From: UBA7359 sp038142205
Lineage (GTDB): Bacteria; Pseudomonadota; Gammaproteobacteria; Eutrophobiales; Eutrophobiaceae
Direction: 5' to 3'
Assembly: GCA_038142205.1 (NCBI GenBank)
Contig: JAYQJO010000001.1
Span: forward strand, 1,116,001 to 1,180,000
Length of the DNA stretch: 64,000 bases
The notes below the pieces were generated by a model. That model was not told the DNA's origin. It made no database searches and saw nothing but the letters and a program-made list of their open reading frames with translations. Every line of letters starts with the position of its first letter. Position 1 is the first letter of the stretch. The position numbers were made by a program, and so were the translations under genes. This document shows positions 55,748 to 64,000 of this stretch, piece by piece.

Positions 55748-56536
55748 TTAAACGAACCGCACTGCGGCTGTTCCTATTCCACCAATAATTAAACTCATAT
55801 TATCGCCCGGCTTTATTGGTTCCAAAGGTACCAGCGAGCCAGATAAAATAACTTCACCTGCTTTCAAAGGGATTCCAAACTCTCCCAGAGTATTTGCCAA
55901 CCAGGTAACACAATTAATCGGCGAACCCAGCGCTGCTGCTCCGGCACCAGTTGATACGACCTCACCGTTCTTTTCCAGCACCATGCCGCACGTTGTTAGA
56001 TCAACTTTACGTGGGTCCACTGCCTGATCACCAAGCACGAATAAACCACAGGAAGCATTATCAGCAATGGTGTCCTCTATCTTGATTTTCCAATCCTTTA
56101 CTCTTGAATCTACGATCTCATAACAAGGCATCACGAAATCCGTAGCTCTTAATACATCCGCATTTGTTACACCTGGACCAATTAAATCCTTCTTTAAGAT
56201 AAAGGCAATTTCCCCTTCTGCTTTGGGTTGAATTAATTCACTACTGATAGGCATGTCTTCACCATTCGCACAAATCATTCGATCGGTCAGATAACCGAAA
56301 TCAGGTTGATGCACGTTTAACATATTTTGCACAGCTGCACTGGTTACACCTATTTTTTTACCAATGATTGTTTCACCATCGGCTTGTCTTCGATCAACCA
56401 GGTGTAATGAAATATGGTAGGCATCCTCTATAGTAATATCTGGTTCTCTATCCGTGAGCGGCTCTACCATCGTGCGATTACGCAAGGCATCATAGAGTTC
56501 ATCACCTAGCGTTTTAATTTTTGCTTTATCCATCAT
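55748..56536 (-). CDS. dmpE: 2-oxopent-4-enoate hydratase
   Basis: The 262-residue enzyme hydrates 2-hydroxypenta-2,4-dienoate to 4-hydroxy-2-oxovalerate. It shows GKKIGVTSAAVQNMLNVHQPDFGYL, IQPKAEGEIAFIL and DFVMPCYEIVDSRVKDWKIKIEDTIADN. It shares the fold with the decarboxylase at 52954 but sits between dmpC and dmpF, the position of the hydratase. The two would act in sequence and may associate physically. Confidence 0.88.
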   Translation of the reverse strand: MMDKAKIKTLGDELYDALRNRTMVEPLTDREPDITIEDAYHISLHLVDRRQADGETIIGKKIGVTSAAVQNMLNVHQPDFGYLTDRMICANGEDMPISSELIQPKAEGEIAFILKKDLIGPGVTNADVLRATDFVMPCYEIVDSRVKDWKIKIEDTIADNASCGLFVLGDQAVDPRKVDLTTCGMVLEKNGEVVSTGAGAAALGSPINCVTWLANTLGEFGIPLKAGEVILSGSLVPLEPIKPGDNMSLIIGGIGTAAVRFV

Positions 56537-56578
56537 TTTTTAAAAATTTACCCTGATATTTTTATTAGTGTTATTAAT

Positions 56579-58039
56579 TTATAACTTGATACACACATTC
56601 TTCATTTCGGTATAAAACTCCAGTGAGTGTACACCGCCTTCTCGGCCAATACCGGAACCTTTCATGCCCCCGAAAGGTGTACGTAAATCGCGTAGAAACC
56701 AACTATTAACCCATACGATACCACTGTCTATTTGAGCTGCTACTCGATGTGCACGCGAGTTGTTTTCTGTCCAGACAGATGAAGCCAAACCATATTCCGT
56801 ATCATTCGCCAATTGAATAGCTTCTTCTTCTGTATCAAAGGGACGAATATGACAACAAGGCCCGAATATTTCTTCTCGTATCACAGTTGCATCATCAGCA
56901 AGGCCAGTCCAAATTGTTGGCTCAACCCAGGCACCGCCTTTTAAATCTTCTGGCATATCAGGAACACCACCGCCAGTGATCACTGTTGCGCCTTCTTCTG
57001 CAGCTTTCTTGTAATAAGATAAAACTTTTTCCTGATGTGTTTTACTCACCAACGGTCCCATGTTGCTGTCTTTATCTTGCGGGATCCCTATCTTAAGATT
57101 CTCTGCAGACTGTTTCAGGCGTTCTACAAATTCATCAAAGATTGATCGTTCGACAAATACACGCTCGGTACCAAGACAAACTTGACCGCAATTGGCAAAT
57201 GCAGATCGTGTCGTTCCTTCAATGGCTTTATCCATATCGCAATCGGCAAAAACCACAGCTGGATTCTTGCCACCCAGTTCAAGCGAAATATCACGTACAC
57301 CAACAGCGGCTGCTTGCATGATGGCAGTACCCGTGAGTGTTTCACCGGTGAAGGTAATCGCATCCACATCAGGATGTTGTGTTAAATAAGCACCGGCTGA
57401 ATCAGGACCAAAACCATGCACAACATTGAACACGCCTTTAGGTATACCGGCATCGTTCATAACCTCACCCAATAATGCTGTTGTGGTAGGTGTTTCTTCA
57501 GAAGGTTTAACAATCACGGTATTTCCGCAGGCCAAAGCAGGCCCCGCTTTCCAGGTCATTAATAACAAAGGTAAATTCCATGGACTGATGACCGCAATCA
57601 CGCCTTTTGGGGCACGTAATGCATAGTTAATCGCGCCAGTGCCATCAGGTGTGGCCATGGTGAATAATTCTGTTCCTTCATTTTTGATGGTATCGGCGAA
57701 CACTTTAAAGTTTGCAGCGCCACGAGGGATATCAATATGGCGTGCTAATGAATAGGGTTTTCCCGTGTCAGCACATTCGGCTTCAAGAAATTCCTCAAAA
57801 CGTGCGTTGATACCATCGGCAACTTTATACAGTAAGTTTACCCGCTCATTAACATCCATACTCCCCCATTCACCCTGTAACGCGGCACGAGCAGAAGTTA
57901 CGGCCTGATTGACTTCATCCATACCGCCTTCATGTACCGTTGCGATCTGTTTGCCATTGATGGGATTGATATTTTCAAATGTTTTGCCGTTTGAAGATCC
58001 AATAAACTCACCATTGATAAAATGTTTTATTTCTTTCAT
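56579..58039 (-). CDS. dmpC: 2-hydroxymuconic semialdehyde dehydrogenase
   Basis: The 486-residue NAD-dependent aldehyde dehydrogenase has ISPWNLPLLLMTWKAGPALACGN, FTGETLTGTAIM, catalytic Glu in SLELGGKNPAVVF and catalytic Cys in NCGQVCLGTERVFVE. The C-terminus GGMKGSGIGREGGVHSLEFYTEMKNVC is characteristic of the HMSD subgroup. It oxidises the ring-cleavage product on the oxalocrotonate branch of the meta pathway. The ring-cleaving catechol 2,3-dioxygenase, hydrolase and tautomerase genes are not in the window. Confidence 0.93.
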   Translation of the reverse strand: MKEIKHFINGEFIGSSNGKTFENINPINGKQIATVHEGGMDEVNQAVTSARAALQGEWGSMDVNERVNLLYKVADGINARFEEFLEAECADTGKPYSLARHIDIPRGAANFKVFADTIKNEGTELFTMATPDGTGAINYALRAPKGVIAVISPWNLPLLLMTWKAGPALACGNTVIVKPSEETPTTTALLGEVMNDAGIPKGVFNVVHGFGPDSAGAYLTQHPDVDAITFTGETLTGTAIMQAAAVGVRDISLELGGKNPAVVFADCDMDKAIEGTTRSAFANCGQVCLGTERVFVERSIFDEFVERLKQSAENLKIGIPQDKDSNMGPLVSKTHQEKVLSYYKKAAEEGATVITGGGVPDMPEDLKGGAWVEPTIWTGLADDATVIREEIFGPCCHIRPFDTEEEAIQLANDTEYGLASSVWTENNSRAHRVAAQIDSGIVWVNSWFLRDLRTPFGGMKGSGIGREGGVHSLEFYTEMKNVCIKL

Positions 58040-58084
58040 AACATAATTTAATTGTGATTATTATTTTAAAACTGGTTTTTAATT

Positions 58085-58510
58085 TTACAGTCCAATAGCA
58101 GCCAAGCCTGCTGCTGCGCATTCCGCATCTTGTTCTTCGGATGCACCAGATACTCCGATTGCGCCGATGAGCACATCATCAACGATGATAGGAAGACCAC
58201 CCCCAAACATGATCATACGATCGACAGTAAGTAAGCCATCTTTAACGGCCTGCGAAAATGATTCCAGCACTGTAGACCAATCGGCCGTTGAAAAACCAAA
58301 ACTGGCGGCAGTATAAGCTTTATCTTTCGCAATATTTATAGAATGAAACGGTGCTCCAGGTACCCTCAAAAACGCTGCGAGGTGTCCACCTTGATCGACG
58401 ACGGCAACATTAACTTTAACGCCAATTGATTCTGCATGTTTAACCGCAGCGACCACGACATCATTCGCCGCTTGCCAGTGAATATTTTTCTGTGAAACAG
58501 TTATTTCCAT
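58085..58510 (-). CDS. GlcG/HbpS-family protein of the meta-cleavage operon
   Basis: The 141-residue protein is of the GlcG/HbpS (haem-degrading domain) family: VNVAVVDQGGHLAAFLRVPGAPFHSINIAKDKAYTAASF and RMIMFGGGLPIIVDDVLIGAIGVSGASEEQDAECA. Genes of this family are often found inside aromatic-degradation operons, here as the first gene upstream of dmpC on the same strand. Its role is uncertain; ligand binding or haem sensing has been proposed for relatives. Confidence 0.85.
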   Translation of the reverse strand: MEITVSQKNIHWQAANDVVVAAVKHAESIGVKVNVAVVDQGGHLAAFLRVPGAPFHSINIAKDKAYTAASFGFSTADWSTVLESFSQAVKDGLLTVDRMIMFGGGLPIIVDDVLIGAIGVSGASEEQDAECAAAGLAAIGL

Positions 58511-58752
58511 TTACTCTACCTTAATTTAAAGTGATGAATTTAATGACTAAAATGTCTGGCAAAGTTATGAATCTGCATGATTCATGCCTAACCTATATCT
58601 TATTGTTTTTATTATATTTATTATTATTTGTTTTAAATAATATTAGCTTAAATTGATCATATGATAAAGTTGGAATCGCGCGTTCTTATAAAATTTCGGC
58701 TCTCAATTATTTATATAAATGAAATGAAAGCAACTTCATTTAGAATGGCGTG

Positions 58753-60027
58753 ATGTTACTCGATCTCGAATATGTCAGAAAACAATTTCCCGCCTTCAAC
58801 GAAGGTGAAACCGCATCGTGGATTTTTATGGAAAATGCAGGAGGCAGTTACGTCCCTCAATTAGTCATCAATAAACTCACTAATTTTATGACTCACTCCA
58901 AAGTTCAACCTTATGGGTTATATCAAACATCAATTGACGCTACTCAAGCTATAGAAAATAGCACCTGTCAAATGGCCGAAATGATCAATGCCGATTATAG
59001 TGAAGTTGTCATCGGTCACTGTACAACTATGAATCTGGTCATGCTTTCTCTTGCGCTCAAATCATGGTTTACGTCAGGCGATGAAATCATCGTTACAAAT
59101 CAGGACCATGAATCTAATATCAGTCCATGGCGTAGATTAACTGACTCAGGTCAGAAAATTATTGAATGGCAAATTAATCCGGACACTGCAGAACTTGAGA
59201 TTGAAACGCTTAAACCACTACTTAGTAAAAAAACAAAATTAGTTTGTATAAATCATAGTTCTAATATCGTTGCTTCGGTCAATGATATTAAAAAAATTGC
59301 AGGGATGGTTCATGACGTCGGAGCTCTATTACTCGTCGATGGGGTTTCATATGCTCCACATCACAGCATAAATGTAAAAGAACTCAATGTGGACTTTTAT
59401 GTTTTGAGTCTTTACAAAACCTTTGGCCCACATCTTGGCTTGATGTACGTAGATCAAAAACACCATAATAAGTTATCAAACTTATCTCTTGAATTCATGC
59501 CAAAACAATATGAAAAAATAACTACGCCCGGATCACCAAACTATTTACGTATTGCTGTAAATCCGGGAGGCGTTAATCATGAAGAAGCAGCTTGTTTATC
59601 AGGACTGACAGATTATTATCGATTAATCTATGAACATCATTTTCCAACGGTAATAAAATCCGGCTTTGCCATGATTGAAGATGTCTTTGGTCTAATCAAA
59701 CAGCATGAATCAAATTTATCAAAGATTTTTCTCGATTTTATTAAACAAAATAAATCCATACGTTTAATAGGTAAATATGAATGTGATACTTCAGTTCGTT
59801 CTCCTACGTTTTCTTTTTCATTGGGAAATGGTTTAACCAGTAAAACTTTAATTGAAGAACTCGCTAAAAAGAAGATTGCCGCTCAATCAGGAAGTTTTTA
59901 TGCCTGGCGTTGTCTTACTGCGCTTGGGTTTAATCCATATACGGGGGTAGCACGTATTAGTTTTGCACATTACAACACTAATGAAGAAGTTAATTTTTTA
60001 TGCCAGTGCCTCGATAACATAATATGA
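58753..60027 (+). CDS. Cysteine desulfurase-like class V aminotransferase-fold PLP enzyme
   Basis: The protein is 424 residues from the ATG at 58753; a GTG three bases earlier is an alternative. It resembles the VC1184-type branch of the SufS/CsdA fold: EYVRKQFPAF, FMENAGGSYVPQLVI, TNQDHESNISPWRRL, LLVDGVSYAPHHSINV and the PLP-Lys region VLSLYKTFGPHLGLMYV. The C-terminal part lacks the usual Cys-bearing desulfurase loop as far as I can see, so the activity is uncertain. Its stop overlaps the start of the next gene (ATGA), placing it in a three-gene operon with a Dabb protein and a dioxygenase. Confidence 0.82.
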   Translation: MLLDLEYVRKQFPAFNEGETASWIFMENAGGSYVPQLVINKLTNFMTHSKVQPYGLYQTSIDATQAIENSTCQMAEMINADYSEVVIGHCTTMNLVMLSLALKSWFTSGDEIIVTNQDHESNISPWRRLTDSGQKIIEWQINPDTAELEIETLKPLLSKKTKLVCINHSSNIVASVNDIKKIAGMVHDVGALLLVDGVSYAPHHSINVKELNVDFYVLSLYKTFGPHLGLMYVDQKHHNKLSNLSLEFMPKQYEKITTPGSPNYLRIAVNPGGVNHEEAACLSGLTDYYRLIYEHHFPTVIKSGFAMIEDVFGLIKQHESNLSKIFLDFIKQNKSIRLIGKYECDTSVRSPTFSFSLGNGLTSKTLIEELAKKKIAAQSGSFYAWRCLTALGFNPYTGVARISFAHYNTNEEVNFLCQCLDNII

Positions 60028-60398
60028 ACACATCAAAACTCTATATTTTTCTAACTCTTTTCTTTGCATTAATTCCGATAGCAGCATTTCCTGCATCAAA
60101 CACCATTATTCATCATCAAGTTTTTTTATGGCTGAAAAATGATAATAGTGAAACCATTGAAAATATTATTTATGAAACAAATAAACTAAAAACAATCCCG
60201 GGAATTATTGATTTAAATGTGGGCACAGTAATAAGCAGTGAAAGAGACATTGTTGATGATAGTTATCATATTGGAATTCATATGACTTTTGATTCTGTTA
60301 TCAGCATGAATACTTACCTTAAACATCCAGTCCACCAGAATTATTTACGTGATTACATTAAACCAGTATTGAACAAAATTCGTGTTTACGATTTTTAG
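60024..60398 (+). CDS. Secreted Dabb (stress-responsive alpha/beta barrel) protein
   Basis: The 124-residue protein has a clear signal peptide (KLYIFLTLFFALIPIAAFPAS). A Dabb domain follows (IIHHQVFLWLKNDNSETIENIIYE, IPGIIDLNVGTVISSE, YHIGIHMTFDSVISMNTYLKHPVHQNYL). The two conserved His positions and the HPVHQ motif are kept. Dabb proteins form small dimeric barrels; a periplasmic form with a signal peptide is less common than the cytoplasmic one. Function unknown. Confidence 0.83.
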   Translation: MNTSKLYIFLTLFFALIPIAAFPASNTIIHHQVFLWLKNDNSETIENIIYETNKLKTIPGIIDLNVGTVISSERDIVDDSYHIGIHMTFDSVISMNTYLKHPVHQNYLRDYIKPVLNKIRVYDF

Positions 60399-60412
60399 AA
60401 ACTATTCAATAG

Positions 60413-61189
60413 ATGTCTCAGGAATTACCCGTATTATTTTTATCGCATGGCTCGCCCTCAATTGCCATTGAAACTGAAAACCCTGCGGTCAAATGTTGGC
60501 AGGAAATTGCGAAATCTTTTCACAAACCAGAATTAATACTAATCATGACAGCTCACTGGGAAACGAAAGAACCTACTGTAAGCTCTAATCCACAACCCGA
60601 TACAATTCATGATTATTATGGATTTCCTGAAAGCATGTACAACATTAACTACCCGGCAACAGGCGCCACAGAGTTTGCACAAAAAATAGCTAACGAGATG
60701 AATATCGATATTGATCCAGTGCGAGGCATTGATCATGGGACATGGGTCCCTTTGCGTGGTATGTATCCTGATGCTGATATTCCTGTTGTACAATTATCTA
60801 ACTGTCCTAATAAAAGTTATCAATGGCATCTTGAATTTGGTAAACGATTTTCAGAATTATCTAAACAAGGTATCCTTATAATTGGTATTGGCGGTATTTC
60901 TCACAATATTCGTTCACTACGTTGGCATGAACCTGAAGCTGTTGAGTCATGGACTAAGGAGTTTTTGGAAGATATTCATCAAAAATTAATGACTGATGAT
61001 TTTAACAGTTTATGCAATCCTTCAACTTTAACTCATGGAGAATTAGGAATACCTACGCCGGATCACTATCTTCCATTCTTATTTGCAATTGGAGCAGGGT
61101 TCGCTAGATCGAAACAACGATTATTCAATGAGATTAACTATGGAACTTTAGGAATGCAGTGTTATTCATTTGGACTCGAAGCAATTTAA
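60413..61189 (+). CDS. DODA/LigB-type extradiol dioxygenase
   Basis: The 258-residue class III extradiol dioxygenase has the iron ligands in VLFLSHGSPSIAIE and a conserved His in LILIMTAHWETKEP. The catalytic region is GIDHGTWVPLRGMYPDADIPVVQLS, with IGGISHNIRSL further on. The YgiD/DODA branch opens catechol-type rings at the 4,5 position. The natural substrate is unknown; it belongs to the three-gene operon with the PLP enzyme and the Dabb protein, next to the meta-cleavage genes but on the other strand. Confidence 0.88.
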   Translation: MSQELPVLFLSHGSPSIAIETENPAVKCWQEIAKSFHKPELILIMTAHWETKEPTVSSNPQPDTIHDYYGFPESMYNINYPATGATEFAQKIANEMNIDIDPVRGIDHGTWVPLRGMYPDADIPVVQLSNCPNKSYQWHLEFGKRFSELSKQGILIIGIGGISHNIRSLRWHEPEAVESWTKEFLEDIHQKLMTDDFNSLCNPSTLTHGELGIPTPDHYLPFLFAIGAGFARSKQRLFNEINYGTLGMQCYSFGLEAI

Positions 61190-61200
61190 ACACACCAATA

Positions 61201-61752
61201 TCAAACTGATTGACTAAGCATACGCTTCAGGTATTTTATATTTTCACTCACTCTTTGTAACCATGGATTAATTTCCAGGGCTTGTTCAAATGAGTTTAAC
61301 GCAAGTTGCCATTTATCAAGTTTCATATAACACAAACCTCTTCCCGTGATTGCACCAAAATGTCTTGGTTCCAGTTTTAAGGTTTCTACAATATCTGCAA
61401 GTGATGCCTGATAATTTTCCATTTGATAATAAACTGTTGCGCGTTTGTTCCATGCTTCTGCGAAATCCGGTGCAATCTCTATTACATGATTAAAATTATT
61501 AAGAGCTGTTTCAAAATCTCCACGATTCATTGCAGTTTCACCCTTAATAAATAAATCTGTGACATCTTTATTGTCATATCTGGACCAGATATTCCAAATA
61601 TCTTCAGATATTAAATGTGCCATTTTTACATTTTTTGTACTTAATAATCGAGAAAATAAATCATCCAAACGTCGATCATATTGATCAGCTTGAGTCACTA
61701 CTGGCATACTCAGCAGAAATGAAATTATAAATATAGAATAAGATTTTTTCAT
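61201..61752 (-). CDS. Periplasmic TPR protein
   Basis: The 183-residue protein has a signal peptide (IFIISFLLSMPVVTQA) and three TPR units (DLFIKGETAMNRGDFETALNNFNHVIEIAP, WNKRATVYYQMENYQASLADIVETLKLEP and ITGRGLCYMKLDKWQLALNSFEQALEINP). Similar small TPR proteins are widespread in Proteobacteria. It stands alone, convergent with the dioxygenase gene. Function unknown. Confidence 0.82.
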   Translation of the reverse strand: MKKSYSIFIISFLLSMPVVTQADQYDRRLDDLFSRLLSTKNVKMAHLISEDIWNIWSRYDNKDVTDLFIKGETAMNRGDFETALNNFNHVIEIAPDFAEAWNKRATVYYQMENYQASLADIVETLKLEPRHFGAITGRGLCYMKLDKWQLALNSFEQALEINPWLQRVSENIKYLKRMLSQSV

Positions 61753-61885
61753 AATACTGAAATAAACTCTAAGAACATTGCATTATATATGTACAACCTG
61801 CATCAATATAAAATTCATACTACTTGAATACCCATATATTTAATAATGATTAATTAAAATAATAGGATAATTTTATATATCTAAA

Positions 61886-62563
61886 ATGATTTTCACTGAA
61901 CGTACATTTAAATTCCTCATCGAATTATCTAAAAATAATCACCGGGAATGGTTTAATGATAACAAACAACGATATGAAAATGACGTCCGTTCACCGGCAT
62001 TTGAATTTATCAATGAAATACAGCCTGTACTGAGATCAGTATCTCCACATTTTCGAGCTATTTCTAAAAAATCAGGTGGTTCATTGATGCGTATATATCG
62101 TGATATGCGTTTCAGTAAAGACAAAACACCGTATAAAACTAATATTGGTATTCAATTCAGACACGAAGCTGGAAAAGATATTCATGCACCGGGCTTTTAC
62201 TTACATATTGATCCGGAATCTGTTTTCTTGATTGCGGGAATGTGGCGACCTGATAATAAAGTTTTAAGAATCCTGCGTGAAATGCTTGCTGACAATCCTA
62301 ATGCATGGAGAGCAGCATTAAATAACAAGGATTTTAAAAAATATTTTTATCTCACCGGTGACTCATTAAAACTACCTCCAAGAGGTTATGCCAAAGATCA
62401 TCCCTTGATTACAGATTTAAAACGTAAAGACTTTATCGCGAGACATGATCTTACTAGAGATGATGTTTTTAAAGATAACTTTGCTGATAACGTAATCGAA
62501 ACTTACTCCAAAACAACACCCTTCATGAGTTATTTATGCACTGCGTTGGACTTACCATTTTAA
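61886..62563 (+). CDS. DUF2461 (TIGR02453) family protein
   Basis: The 225-residue protein shows the family pattern throughout: FTERTFKFLIELSKNNHREWFNDNKQRYE, GGSLMRIYRDMRFSKDKTPYKTNIGIQF, PGFYLHIDPESVFLIAGMWRPD, and PRGYAKDHPLITDLKRKDFIARHDL. It has no export signal. The function of this common bacterial family is not known. Its stop codon abuts that of the FadL-type porin on the other strand. Confidence 0.9.
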   Translation: MIFTERTFKFLIELSKNNHREWFNDNKQRYENDVRSPAFEFINEIQPVLRSVSPHFRAISKKSGGSLMRIYRDMRFSKDKTPYKTNIGIQFRHEAGKDIHAPGFYLHIDPESVFLIAGMWRPDNKVLRILREMLADNPNAWRAALNNKDFKKYFYLTGDSLKLPPRGYAKDHPLITDLKRKDFIARHDLTRDDVFKDNFADNVIETYSKTTPFMSYLCTALDLPF

Positions 62564-63853
62564 CTAAAACCGTTTCGAGAAATTAATATCAATTGTATTT
62601 TGTGATATTTCAGCTTTTGCCTTGCCTAGTGGAGTGGATGAATTCATTAACTCATTTTCAAATGCATGCATATAAGCGAAAGATATTTCCGTGTTAGAAC
62701 TGGGACGATAACTCACGCCGAAAGTTATGTGATCTTGTGGAACAGCAGGAGTAATAAGATTCATTAATGTTGATTCTCGTGGTATTTGTTTTTCACCATG
62801 GTTATAACCTGTTCGAAATGTCCATGTGTCATTAACTTCATATTTTAATCCTGCCTTAAAAGCCCAGACACTACGCCAACCAAAACCGATACTATTACTT
62901 CCGCCAAGACGTCTATTAGTGCTAATAGTGCCGCCTAACTCCGCTGCAGTAACAATGGGGTTTGAAAGCGCATCAATATCACCATATTGAATCCGACTGG
63001 CATCCAATGCCAAATCCAGTTTATCGGTTAGTTTAAAGGCAATACCGAAACCAAAATTAGAAGGGATATCAAACTCACCACCATTAGCAAACAAGCCATC
63101 ATATTTCTTGAATTTCGTCATATAGACTTTACTGGCATAGGCTGCACCGACTCTCACTCTGGGGTGTAATTGATACAACCACCCTGCTCTAAACCCTAAA
63201 CCAAAACTCCAATCACTACCCCTGCTCGTTAGACTACCTGATGCAGATGATAATGGGATAAATGCTTCTAAACCTCGGGAACTAAATTTCTGTGCAGCAA
63301 TTAATGGCGCTATTCCTAATGTATGTTGCTTGTTAATTTTGTAAGTCAAACTTGGAGCCAGTATGACCTGACTAAAATCAACTCCGAGTTTTCCACCTGC
63401 TGGAGGTACAGCACCATTTATGCGAGACACTGATTCAATATAGAGTGCTTTACCATAACTCGTATTTATTCCGCCATTACCATACACACTCACACCAAAT
63501 GTCATACGATCATTCAAAGATTTATTGTAACTAAAATTTGGTACTAAAAATAAATCACGATTACTTTTATCACTGACAAGCTGAGTACATGTGCCAACAC
63601 CTCGACAGTCTATTTCTGCTTCACGCGGTGTATTAATAAATCGGATACCTGCATCCCAACCCGGTTCGACAAAAGCCATTCCTGCTGGATTACTTGCAGC
63701 AGCCAAACCATCGTGAGGGTAAGCAATCGATGCTCCACCCATTGCTATAGACTTGGGGCCATAACCGATTGCAAAATAACCATTCGTCGCCATGCAATTC
63801 ATGCTGACTACTAACAAAGGTATAAATATTGATATTGATCTGATATGAATCAT
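62564..63853 (-). CDS. FadL/OmpP1/TodX-type outer-membrane transporter
   Basis: The start at 63853 (MIHIRSISIFIPLLVVSMNCMATNGYFAIGYGPKSIAMGGASIA) gives a proper signal peptide followed by the mature N-terminus that plugs the FadL barrel. A longer frame to 63913 lacks sense as an export signal. The protein has about 429 residues, with family elements LAAASNPAGMAFVE, VILAPSLTYKIN and the end TIDINFSKRF. FadL relatives carry fatty acids or aromatic hydrocarbons across the outer membrane; the neighbouring aromatic genes favour hydrocarbons. It lies 16 bases downstream of a TetR-type gene. Confidence 0.88.
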   Translation of the reverse strand: MIHIRSISIFIPLLVVSMNCMATNGYFAIGYGPKSIAMGGASIAYPHDGLAAASNPAGMAFVEPGWDAGIRFINTPREAEIDCRGVGTCTQLVSDKSNRDLFLVPNFSYNKSLNDRMTFGVSVYGNGGINTSYGKALYIESVSRINGAVPPAGGKLGVDFSQVILAPSLTYKINKQHTLGIAPLIAAQKFSSRGLEAFIPLSSASGSLTSRGSDWSFGLGFRAGWLYQLHPRVRVGAAYASKVYMTKFKKYDGLFANGGEFDIPSNFGFGIAFKLTDKLDLALDASRIQYGDIDALSNPIVTAAELGGTISTNRRLGGSNSIGFGWRSVWAFKAGLKYEVNDTWTFRTGYNHGEKQIPRESTLMNLITPAVPQDHITFGVSYRPSSNTEISFAYMHAFENELMNSSTPLGKAKAEISQNTIDINFSKRF

Positions 63854-63869
63854 CTTTAAGTTTTTTCCT

Positions 63870-64000
63870 TTATTTAATATTAAACTCAGTAGCCAGCCAT
63901 TTTCTAATTTCATTAGCTGAATTTTTAAGAACTGATGGTTTTTTATAAGCGTGTGCCATCAATGCTGCTCCTTCTGCCATAACCATTAAATATTCTGCTT
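63870..64000 (-). CDS. TetR/AcrR-family regulator, C-terminal end (5' part outside window)
   Basis: The last 43 codons are visible on the minus strand (EYLMVMAEGAALMAHAYKKPSVLKN through IRKWLATEFNIK, stop at 63870). This helical ending, with MAEGAALMA and a variable tail, is that of many TetR-type repressors. It is encoded directly upstream of the FadL-type gene on the same strand and may control it. The identification rests on a short fragment. Confidence 0.6.
   Translation of the reverse strand, partial: AEYLMVMAEGAALMAHAYKKPSVLKNSANEIRKWLATEFNIK

Noticed and set aside
55748..56536. Tandem duplication of one gene (52954-53742 and 55748-56536)
   Set aside because: The two proteins share a fold but differ throughout and occupy the standard dmpH and dmpE positions, so they are the two ordinary members of the pathway.

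Overview
The window is AT-rich DNA from a Gammaproteobacterium. The evidence is the gene order thrS-infC-rpmI-rplT-pheS-pheT-ihfA-merR-like with a tRNA-Pro behind it, glmS next to a GlrR-like activator, and a Vibrio-TonB2-type energy-transduction operon. Two metabolic signatures stand out. One is C1 metabolism: four genes of tetrahydromethanopterin/methanofuran-type cofactor synthesis, a complete pqqABCDE set, and two accessory proteins of PQQ-dependent alcohol oxidation. The other is catabolism of aromatics: the lower meta-cleavage pathway dmpCEFGH, an extradiol-dioxygenase-like enzyme, and a FadL/TodX-type porin. Together these suggest a marine methylotroph/aromatic degrader of the Cycloclasticus or Methylophaga kind. 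That placement is inference from gene content only.

Layout. 0-6 kb: the end of an iron-sulfur protein gene, an AcoR-like regulator without an ATPase domain, PQQ-alcohol-system accessory proteins and a NarL-type two-component pair. 6-11 kb: DUF3450-TtpC-ExbB-ExbD-TonB-TPR operon. 11-18 kb: a receiver/Ser-Thr-kinase fusion and a CzcA-type RND efflux operon. 18-21 kb: PepSY, TraB/GumN, DUF1244 and NDH-2 genes. 21.4-24.6 kb: pterin-cofactor operon. 24.9-28.2 kb: pqqABCDE. 28.2-32.4 kb: a hybrid CHASE kinase, an Hpt protein and a sigma54 activator, followed by glmS and a Sel1 lipoprotein. 35-42.6 kb: translation/tRNA-synthetase operon. 42.7-46.5 kb: a small accessory island with an XRE repressor, a broken excisionase, a tyrosine integrase, MerC and a GDCCVxC protein behind a MerR-type promoter, plus merR and ACR3 arsenite-pump remnants. 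46.5-52.4 kb: a sulfane-sulfur module (SulP transporter, DUF442-SQR fusion, persulfide dioxygenase) divergent from a FisR-type sigma54 regulator. A near-consensus -24/-12 promoter lies between the dioxygenase and the regulator. 53-58.5 kb: lower meta-cleavage operon. 58.7-64 kb: a PLP enzyme/Dabb/dioxygenase operon, DUF2461, FadL and the end of a TetR-family gene.

Ten genes that look otherwise complete are interrupted by single frameshifts, many at homopolymers. One of them is the essential pheT. The simplest reading is indel error in the assembly, so these are annotated as full-length genes with the break position given. The accessory-island remnants (merR, ACR3, excisionase) look like genuine decay. 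No wholly new defence or mobile system was found. The most interesting items are the sulfide-responsive sigma54 module, the AUC-initiated infC, the AAA-less AcoR homologue, the REC-kinase fusion and the GlrR-like phosphorelay beside glmS.
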